Shown here piece after piece: positions 58,501 through 64,000 of a stretch of DNA of 64,000 bases. Origin of the DNA: Euglena gracilis. Taxonomy: Eukaryota; Euglenida; Euglenophyceae; Euglenales. Location of the stretch: assembly GCA_039621445.1 (NCBI GenBank), contig CP154956.1, positions 38,280,553 through 38,344,552 on the forward strand, written 5' to 3'. A program made the translations under genes and the position numbers. Position 1 is the stretch's first letter; each line of letters opens with the position of its first letter. The notes below the pieces were generated by a model that did no database searches, was not told the DNA's origin, and worked only from the letters and a program-made list of their open reading frames with translations.

Positions 58501-59009
58501 GGTGTTATCAGTTGGCACCCTGCGATGTGGACGGATTTGGGGACAAGTGATGAGGAGGCCGACCGCAAGTGCAAGGCCTCTGCTGGAAAACAGAAGAACA
58601 GGTGATTTTGCCAGCTTTCGTGTGGGCCTTGGTCTCAGAAGAGATTCTGAATGGGTTTTGAGCCAAACCTTCTCCCTCTGTTGATATTTTATCTCCTCTG
58701 CCAATGTTTTCAATCCTCCTCAGTCTTGGACTCAAAGAAGAGTGGAATTCCCTCCCGGCGATCCATTTTTCTGTGCTTTTTTTGGGCACCCAAAGCCAAA
58801 GGACCCGAAGCAATCCCCCAGTCTCTGCATTACGCACACTGAAAAACTTGCGGCGGCGACCATCTTCTCTTGCCAATTACCTTTGGACCACACTGGAAGC
58901 GTTTTCGTCCATTGTTGGTCTTCAGTCTCCTAGAAACACAATGCCCTCGGACCAAAGACAAAGACAAAATAATTGGTGCCCTCCAAGCGGTTGTGGTTTG
59001 ATTCCATGA
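52364..59009 (+). CDS. Multi-exon gene of unknown function, gene model
   Basis: Exons: 52,364-52,547 plus 52,942-53,026; 53,559-53,937; 54,426-54,562; 57,618-57,758; 57,800-57,928; 58,136-58,329; 58,512-58,601; 58,724-59,009. Junctions 53,937/54,426 and all from 57,618 on agree in phase; the links 53,026/53,559 and 54,562/57,618 do not yet, so exons are missing there or two genes are involved. Segments include MSYALIDEDDPGPEEGP, an Ala-rich hydrophobic stretch, AIDWALLGLLEAFPAHPLFP, YAVFGLRAAEFFHLVFGGDS, VEVFIRYGLNVVRGGRQQSK and AMLRKWVEMVNERVNLYLKA. No family is recognised. One hAT-like element splits an exon and another, carrying telomere-like repeats, fills an intron. Confidence 0.55.
52548..52941. 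mobile_element. hAT-like element in an exon, CAGGCWTTTGCTTAAGG family
   Basis: The left end CCGGCTTTTGCTTGAGG and right end CCTTAAGCAGAAGCCTG are imperfect inverted repeats, flanked by perfect 8-bp GCGGCAGC. The body contains paired CTGGCTAGC motifs and resembles the element at 12,186-12,621. Removal plus one target copy restores the frame (MAAAAAQRPSAAPMGK). GCGGCAGC is low-complexity, so chance duplication is slightly less unlikely here. Confidence 0.8.
52942..53026 (+). CDS. Unknown gene, exon after the in-exon element
   Basis: The frame AAAQRPSAAPMGKAGPVWVG and AFVHMDVVG ends at the donor GTGG|GTAAAC. Its phase (1) does not fit the exon at 53,559, so an exon between them is probably missing. 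Confidence 0.5.
53559..53937 (+). CDS. Unknown gene, large exon
   Basis: After CACCTTTCAG the frame reads LQTVSEARAARLRGPHLVRT, a Pro run, then AIDWALLGLLEAFPAHPLFP, RIVDMPMREMYAVFGLRAAE and FFHLVFGGDSDFQQQ. The donor is CAG|GTGTGG, phase 0. It is mostly helical by composition. Confidence 0.7.
54217..54370. repeat. CA microsatellite and CTCACTCACGAACCGTCGTACG repeat
   Basis: (CA)n from 54,217 to about 54,305 is followed by two copies of a block containing CTCACGAACCGTCGTACGT near 54,331-54,380, in the intron before the exon at 54,426. Confidence 0.85.
54426..54562 (+). CDS. Unknown gene, exon
   Basis: After CATCTCTGCAG the frame reads FLTQCGQGEVAVSQWEKQCR and then Pro-rich sequence. The donor CA|GTGAGC gives phase 2; read through, it meets TGA at 54,564. 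Further downstream in the same frame comes MPRKSTLEYQRYAFLSPTTV (54,603 on), which may be a separate short exon or gene. Confidence 0.6.
54603..54700 (+). CDS. Possible exon or short frame
   Basis: The frame MPRKSTLEYQRYAFLSPTTV and EAVAQPAPRSRQ has exon-like codon use. It lies just after the donor at 54,563, without a clear acceptor of its own. It may be a retained part of the exon in an alternative transcript. Confidence 0.35.
55287..55500 (+). CDS. Possible exon
   Basis: After GGTTGCAG the frame passes RAQGTVVASASESLANCDGV and FTFSTGLDGSEAIARGPL. It is open to 55,619. Its phase does not fit the exon at 54,426-54,562. Moderate support only. Confidence 0.35.
56634..56668. repeat. Interstitial TTAGGG telomere-type repeat
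   Basis: Five to six perfect TTAGGG units. Further shorter runs follow within the same element up to 57,270. Confidence 0.95.
56851..57018. repeat. Long hairpin with GGCGCC-TTC-GGCGCC tip
   Basis: Arms of about 80 bases (from TTGGTGTCTACAGGGGACC to its inverse) with small mismatches and a GAGCGAGGCGCCTTCGGCGC tip. It lies inside the telomere-repeat element. Confidence 0.85.
57618..57758 (+). CDS. Unknown gene, exon
   Basis: After a C13 tract and CAG the frame reads CHSAVLPHHLLLHSSTYFGD and AQLAEMFRTETVFEVLGRPL. The donor GGG|GTACCG gives phase 0. A 41-base GT-AG intron to 57,799 would join it in phase to the next exon. Confidence 0.65.
57759..57799 (+). other. Candidate 41-nt intron
   Basis: GTACCG...CCGGAG. 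It corrects the one-base frame difference between the flanking coding segments. The alternative is a frameshift or base-call error in the G-rich stretch. Confidence 0.45.
57800..57928 (+). CDS. Unknown gene, exon
   Basis: The frame HPPETTAASPMVEVFIRYGL and NVVRGGRQQSKMASVEQKQL ends at CAG|GTCGCT, phase 0, matching the acceptor at 58,136. Confidence 0.7.
58136..58329 (+). CDS. Unknown gene, exon
   Basis: After a C-rich tract and AACAG the frame reads TAMLRKWVEMVNERVNLYLK and PWDVHGAKHFMVTDIPSRWK. It ends at GG|GTGCCA, phase 2, matching the next acceptor at 58,512. Confidence 0.7.
58512..58601 (+). CDS. Unknown gene, exon
   Basis: After GTTATCAG the frame reads WHPAMWTDLGTSDEEADRKC and KASAGKQKNR. 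The donor is ACAG|GTGATT, phase 2. The phase agrees on both sides. Confidence 0.65.
58724..59009 (+). CDS. Unknown gene, probable terminal exon
   Basis: After CCTCCTCAG one base completes the previous codon and the frame reads LGLKEEWNSLPAIHFSVLFL, RTLKNLRRRPSSLANYLWTT and on to TGA at 59,007-59,009. The first part resembles the WNSLP motif often seen near the C terminus of LINE-type reverse transcriptases; this may be chance. Confidence 0.5.
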
Positions 59010-59159
59010 TTGGAGCAACCCCCCCACCATTTGTACACCGACCCCCCCCCCCCCGGGTCGGGGGTTGCAGGGGTTGCATACAACCACCCCTCTGGTTGGG
59101 TTGTAGGTGAGTTGGTGACCATACCATTGCTTAATACCTGTCCCACCCCACCCCCGGGG

Positions 59160-59430
59160 GGGTGACTGACTGGTTTTTTTTTTTCAAAGTGACTGACTGA
59201 TTTTCTGGTCAAGAGCCCCCCCCCCCCCCCGGGTAGGCCCGAGAATGAAAAGTGGTGCCGAAGGCGCCGGAAATTTTTTGGATTTTTTTGAGACGTTTTA
59301 GCAATGGTGCCTTGCCAACATTAATGCATTCAAGAGTGGCCTATCCCCGGGGGGGTAAAATGACTGACTGGTTTTTTGGGAAAAATGACTGACTGGTTTT
59401 TTCAGAGAGAAAGGTGACCCCCCCCCCCCC
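59160..59430. repeat. GTGACTGACTGGTTTT repeats
   Basis: Four TGACTGACTGGTTTTTT-like units in direct order between poly-C and poly-G arms, related to 30,090-30,145. Confidence 0.7.
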
Positions 59431-59819
59431 CCGTGGTCGCTAAGCAATGGTATGTTGGTGACCTTGAAAAAAATAGTATGTTTTTTGGCACCTGGTCGTA
59501 GGGGTACAGGTACGGTACCTGGGGTTCGATGTAACAAGGGCGGGGTTTAGGTGGGGGTGCCCCCCCCACTCAACCAGAGGGAGGTCCCGACCACCCCCCA
59601 CCTGCCAAGGGAGGTGGGGGTCACTGAGCTCTTATCCCTTTAGGGTAAGAGCGAAGCTTACCACCGGGGAAAACCCCCCCTCGACCCCCCCTCCCCGCCC
59701 CCCCCGGGTCGGGGCCACCAGGAGAACCGACGGATTATCACCATGATCCCGGCCCGGTTCCCGGAATTTTTTTTTTCAGTCGCGAGCGACTGGATTTCTA
59801 GTTTCCAAATCATCTGGGT

Positions 59820-60532
59820 TTGACCCCCAACTCCCCGCCAGGCCCGAGTTATTCACGCGCGAAGGGGTCCAAACTGGGTAGGATCGCCCCCCCCCCCTGG
59901 ATAAGCCCCCCCCTCTGCCATTTCGGGCCAAAAAGTGTCAATTTTCAAAATATTTCCAAAATGAAGCCCAATCAAAGGAAATGTCTAGAGACCTAAATTG
60001 AAGCCCTTGGAACGCTCTATCTACTGGGATTTTGGTTTCCACGCAGCTCACCGCCTGACCCGAGATATGGCCGTTTTTCGGCCAATTTGGGCCATTTTGT
60101 ACACTTTTTCCACTGGTGGACTCGGCCGTTTTCGGCCAAAAAAGTCGAAAAAAGTCGAATTTTTTTTTTACCCGAAACGATGTTTTTTTGGCCTCCCGGA
60201 CCCAGAAAACCTGTCTTTGAGCCGAAAATGAGCGTTTTTCGACTCGCCAACGCCGCCGTTTTGGGCCGCAAACCCATTGACTTTGGGTCAAAACCGGGTC
60301 AAAAAAGTCGAAAAAAGTCGAATTTTTTTTGCCCAAATCGATGTTTTTGGCCTCCCGGACCCGGAAAACCTGTTTTTGAGCCGAAAATGAGCGTTTTTTT
60401 TCGACCCGCCAGCCCCCCCGTTTCGGGCACAAAACCCTTGCATTTCAGTTCAAAGAGCTCCATGGAGTGGGCCGGTATATATGGGGGGGTCAATGAAGGG
60501 GTGGGGGTTATTAAGAGCTCAGCACTATTCAA
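59820..60532. repeat. Second copy of the dispersed repeat at 8,150-9,302
   Basis: It contains CGAGTTATTCACGCGCGAAG, GAAACGATGTTTTTTTGGCC (near 60,175 and 60,335), GAGCGTTTTTCGAC and the GAGCTCAGCACTATTCAAAA end, in the same order as the first copy. No convincing gene. Confidence 0.8.
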
Positions 60533-60957
60533 AACCTGGTTCCCGGGACCCCCCCAAAAGGTCAGAGTTTTCCCGCCAGCACTTTGCGCCGAAAATATTT
60601 TTGCCCAAATTGGCAACTTTGGCTCCATTGGGGGGGGTTCAAAAAATTCAGCCTGGAGCTTTGCACCAAGCCAAAAAATCAGTCACCCGGACCATGCCAA
60701 TGTTCAGGGGGGGTGTCCCTCCCCTGTTGGACTGGGGGGGGGTCCACCCCCACCTCCCCTTATATCGAAGCCTGCCACCCCCCCCCGGTCGGGTTTGTAG
60801 GTCAGGGAATGCGTATGACCCCCCTGTCAGGAGGGGGGGGGTGTTGGAACCCGGTCGGTGGGCAAGGGGAGGTTGGCTTACATAGGAAAACAGAACCACG
60901 CGACAAAAGTTCCACAAAGACCAATACACAGGCACTGGTGGTTGGCACCCACCACAC

Positions 60958-61237
60958 GTGTCCTCCAGGTTTCTCCGCTCTCTTCTGGGCGGAGCCGCCG
61001 AGGACTCCGCAGCCTTCATCACCAAACCGAACCAGAAGCCTGCTGGCGGCCACCCAGCAACCCACACGAGACCACAATCTTGTTGCCCAAACCCTGCCGG
61101 CATTGGGAGGGACTGGCAGTTTTCTGGCGGCGTCCTTGGATCGATTGAACTTTGTGCCAGGACGGTCCTCAATAGGCAGAAAATTCGAATTTTCCCCGAC
61201 ATTGGCAAAACAAATTCCAGTGTTTTCCGGTGGTTCC
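60958..61237 (+). CDS. Possible exon before a MITE
   Basis: The plus frame reads SRFLRSLLGGAAEDSAAFIT and continues open to the MITE at 61,238. The minus strand is also open over part of this stretch, so support is moderate. The exon after the MITE (61,452) is much clearer. Confidence 0.35.
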
Positions 61238-61451
61238 CAGGGCGGTCCATGAGGGACGGCAAGTTTTGTTTTCCCATCAAGGACCGCCCCTTAAGGACCG
61301 CCCTTCGCAATGGTCGGATTCCAGAAATAACTTTTTCCCCGAAGCCAACCCAATTTTTTTCAAAACATGCCAGTTTTTCACCCATTTTTCCGATTAAATT
61401 TTTCGGTGAATTCGCTGGGATGGGAAGTTTTTTTTTTTGAGGACCGCCCTG
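61238..61451. mobile_element. CAGGGCGGTCC-family MITE, shorter copy
   Basis: The left end is CAGGGCGGTCCATGAGGGAC and the right end a T-run plus GAGGACCGCCCTG. The flanks GTGGTTCC and GAGGTCCT match at only five of eight positions, so this looks older, or its ends have moved. 214 bp, shorter than the 300-bp full copies. Confidence 0.7.
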
Positions 61452-61638
61452 GAGGTCCTCTCCACCACGGTGGCATGCTGGCCCCGGCCCAAGGACAAGG
61501 AGAAGGGCTCCCGCCCCAGCACCCCTCCCCCGGCGATGGAGGCAGAGCTGGTGATGTCCTCGTCGGGCGGCGACCCAAGGGAGGCCGGCCCGCCCTCCCT
61601 CTCCCCCAGGCTCCTGCTGGTTCGGGTGGCCTGCAGAG
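61452..61638 (+). CDS. Exon after a MITE, unknown protein
   Basis: The frame EVLSTTVACWPRPKDKEKGS continues RPSTPPPAMEAELVMSSSGG to the donor CAGAG|GTGATG, phase 1. Composition is clearly coding. Confidence 0.55.
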
Positions 61639-62346
61639 GTGATGGCAGATCCCCCTCGACCCCCCAGGTATTTTTCCCCCAGCCAATACATTTTTCCAGC
61701 TTGCCCGTGGGACCCCCCCGGGTCTTTCAGAAAACCCTGCTACTAAGCAGCTCACTTGAAGACAGGCGCTTTTATTTTAATCCAAAAATTTTCAAAAATT
61801 TTGAAGGTTTTTTTAAGGCGTTTTAAAATTTTAGAAATTTTTAAGGCATCTATCTCCAAGGGTGGCCAAAGAGCCATCCAAGTGTCGAACCAGTTTCGGT
61901 TAACGTCGAAAATCAAAGTCGAAAAACGCGTTGTTTCGAGTTTTGGGTGGGGATGGACAACGTTAACACGATGCCAGAAATCATTTTTTTCTCCTGGAGT
62001 TGACTTGTTTTTTCCGAGATTTTCCGACTTCTTTTTTTGGTTGAAATTCGGAAATTTTTACACGGCGAACTTTTTAAGTTTTAAGGCTTTTTAAGGCATT
62101 TTGGCCAAAAATTTTAAGGCCAATTTTTTTTAAATAGGTTTTCTTTTATGGCGCTAAAAAATGATGCCTGCCCGAAGTGCTTCAGAAAGGATTGTCTGTG
62201 TGGGGTGAATGAAGATATGGTGAACATCACAGAAGGTCCGTGTTGGGTGAAATGACATTTGGGTTTTTATTCAGAAAACAAAATTCGCAAAAGAACAACC
62301 TCGTTTCCACGATGGTGCAAACTGCCGGAGGAATTTTTTTTTGCAG

Positions 62347-62628
62347 TTGGGTGGAACCGTCTGAGTGGAGGGGGGAGGTCCAGCCGGTGATTTTCTCGAT
62401 GCAGCTTGTGGAAATCCCAGGCAGCGGACCCCCCCCCCCCCCGCCGGGTCCTTCAGCAAAGGCCTGGCTGGATCGTTTGGCTGCATGGGAACGGATGAGA
62501 TGGCAGGGGCCTGTGCCCTACGTCCCCCAGCGACGGACAGAAGGTTTTGTTGCCGGAGGAGCCCTGGAACATCGCCTCCCCTCCCCCAGCGTCCCCCGTC
62601 CAGGTCCCAGACTGATCTGTGCCCCGAG
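62347..62628 (+). CDS. Exon, unknown protein
   Basis: After TTTTTTTTGCAG the frame reads WVEPSEWRGEVQPVIFSMQL, a Pro run, then AKAWLDRLAAWERMRWQGPV. The donor is CGAG|GTGAAC. A second frame starting within the exon is also open and fits the phase of the next exon better, so the frame is not settled; the C-run may hide an indel. Confidence 0.5.
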
Positions 62629-62700
62629 GTGAACAATGATTTGCATTCCGCCCCAAATGTGTTTTCCACTGCAAAGGGTGGCGAAATAAGTCCACCCCAG

Positions 62701-62762
62701 GTCTCTGACATGACGGAAGGATGGGCCCGCATCGTGCCTGGAGGCAACAGGGCCGGCTGTGC
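62701..62762 (+). CDS. Exon, part before a MITE
   Basis: After CCACCCCAG the frame reads VSDMTEGWARIVPGGNRAGC. It is interrupted at GGCTGTGC by the MITE and resumes at GGCTGCGC (63,069) in the same frame. Confidence 0.6.
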
Positions 62763-63068
62763 CGGGGCGGTCCACAGGGACAGGGTTTTTTTTTCCGTCG
62801 AGGACCACCCCTTGAGGACCGCCCTTAGGCCTAAGGGACGGCCAACGGCCAATCCAGGGGTCGAATGGGATCAAAAATTACAGTTGGAAAACACTTTTTT
62901 TGATGCTTTGGGTAGGTGGGCGATGGTTTCAGGGTGCCAAAAATCGCTTTTCCCCTCAAAGTCAACCCTTTTTTGCCAAAACATGGCCATTTTACTGGCC
63001 ATTTGTCCTGTGGATCTTTCATTGAATTTGCCGGGACGGGACTTTTTTTTCCCTCAAGGACCACCCTG
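62763..63068. mobile_element. hAT-like MITE in an exon, CAGGGCGGTCC family
   Basis: 306 bp, ends CGGGGCGGTCCACAGGGAC and CAAGGACCACCCTG, flanked by GGCTGTGC and GGCTGCGC (7 of 8). Joining the flanks gives NRAGCARILIVDYC, uninterrupted. Confidence 0.85.
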
Positions 63069-63128
63069 GGCTGCGCTCGAATATTAATAGTTGACTATTG
63101 TGTCTTCTTTGGTGTTTTGGCTGAGCAG
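63069..63128 (+). CDS. Exon, part after the MITE
   Basis: The frame GCARILIVDYCVFFGVLAEQ ends at CAG|GTGACG, phase 0. The next acceptor (CCCTGCAG, 63,208) would give IIC and a stop at 63,218-63,220; other phases there stay open longer, so the end of this gene is uncertain. Confidence 0.6.
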
Positions 63129-63849
63129 GTGACGTTCCCACCAATTTTTTCCCACGTCAACCTGTTTTTGTTGAGGTATTTTGAACCTTCACCGTTTTCC
63201 CCCTGCAGATTATTTGTTGAATGGACTTGGAAAGTTTGCTTCAGAACCGTCTTGTTTGGGGTGGCTTCTAACTAGGTTTGGCGCACCGCACCCTCTCTTA
63301 ATGTCTTGCATTGAATGTTTACAACATCAACATCGTCACTGACCACAGACATCGAAGGGTTCAGCTGCAGCATGAAAAGAGTGAGCCTGCATTGACAGCT
63401 GAGTTCCATAATTGAGGCCATCAATTTTGAAGTAAACTCCTAAACCCCACCCCCAAATAATGCCCCCCCCCCCCAGTTTCCCGCAGCTTATTACTGAACA
63501 GTTGAAGTCGGGCTGGGTGATTATTATTTTTGGGGAGTTATTACATGTGCGAAAATTCCTAAGTCAAAAATTGACCCAAAAAATCAACAGGTCCCGCAAG
63601 CCCTTTTTTTGAACTTTGCCCTTCTATTTCTTTTTTTTCCATTTCATTCCATTTCCCTATTTTCGAAAATTGGATGCCATTTTCGAGATTCATTCTTGCC
63701 CAACTCATCAATTTTTTGTCTTTTTTTGCAATGTTTCAGACGATTTGCATTCTTTTCTTCCTTGCCTTTTCCACAGCGCGGTGGGGGGGCGATTCTTATT
63801 TGGGTCGCCGACATCGGCACGGGGGGGGGGTTGGTATTTGGAGGTTACC

Positions 63850-64000
63850 GGGAAACTGACTCATGCTATTTGGGTGGCCGCTCACCACGCTGCCGCCAGG
63901 CCGGGCCTGCCCCCCAACCCAACCCCCTGCGGCAGCCCCAGCCCCCGCCCCGCCTCCACCCCGGCCCCGGGCCTCCCCCCCGCCACCCTCACCCCGCCCT
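63850..64000 (+). CDS. Possible exon running off the window
   Basis: GC-rich, Ala/Pro-rich open frame (LTHAIWVAAHHAAARPGLPP) reaching the last base. It is too truncated to identify. From 63,220 to 63,850 I see no gene. Confidence 0.3.

Noticed and set aside
1-64000. CRISPR arrays, rRNA operons or bacterial operons
   Set aside because: No regular repeat-spacer array, no rRNA sequence and no operon-like gene spacing; exon-intron structure is eukaryotic.

Overview
The window is nuclear DNA of a microbial eukaryote, probably a protist or alga; the species cannot be fixed from the sequence. Coding sequence lies in short GC-rich exons with GT-AG introns, many with C-rich tracts before the acceptor. 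TTAGGG-type repeats occur inside the window. Most of the DNA is repeats: poly-G/poly-C runs, palindromes, tandem arrays and nested elements with terminal inverted repeats (TIRs).

Four plus-strand gene models and one minus-strand one can be built. (1) 6,737-26,591: a J-domain (DnaJ-type) protein with a long coiled coil, after an apparent 11-kb first intron. (2) 28,719-32,143: a protein with a GNAT acetyltransferase-like domain and a basic Ala/Lys tail. (3) 41,503-51,783: an F-box/leucine-rich-repeat protein; its LRR exons join in phase. (4) 52,364-59,009: an unrecognised multi-exon gene. Further exon fragments lie at 34,192-37,483 and 60,958-63,220, and a minus-strand zinc-ribbon gene at 13,241-15,896. 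Exons were called by reading frame, splice dinucleotides, splice-phase agreement and protein-like composition; no database was consulted.

The most interesting signal is a set of hAT-like elements (TIRs beginning CAGG, or a degenerate form of it, and mostly 8-bp target-site duplications) that sit inside exons. In most cases removing the element plus one target copy restores an uninterrupted reading frame. The clearest cases are 23,945-24,836 (J-domain gene), 29,657-29,921 (GNAT gene), 44,146-44,448 and 47,768-51,601 (LRR gene), 52,548-52,941 (gene 4) and 37,092-37,400 and 62,763-63,068 (partial genes). Either these genes were hit repeatedly and are dead, or the elements are removed as introns (introners) or by another precise mechanism. 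At several of these sites GT and AG are not at the element edges, so splicing, if it happens, may be non-canonical.

Other repeats worth attention are a second TIR family (CTTAGGCGG...) with copies of 1.3 and 3.0 kb, the larger flanked by 5-bp repeats and carrying ankyrin-like exons; a roughly 10-copy G-run satellite at 3,904-5,332; palindromes built on the core GAACCGGCGTTCTGG; an element with telomere-like repeats nested in a hAT element at 55,708-57,574; and an AT-rich island at 27,470-28,060.
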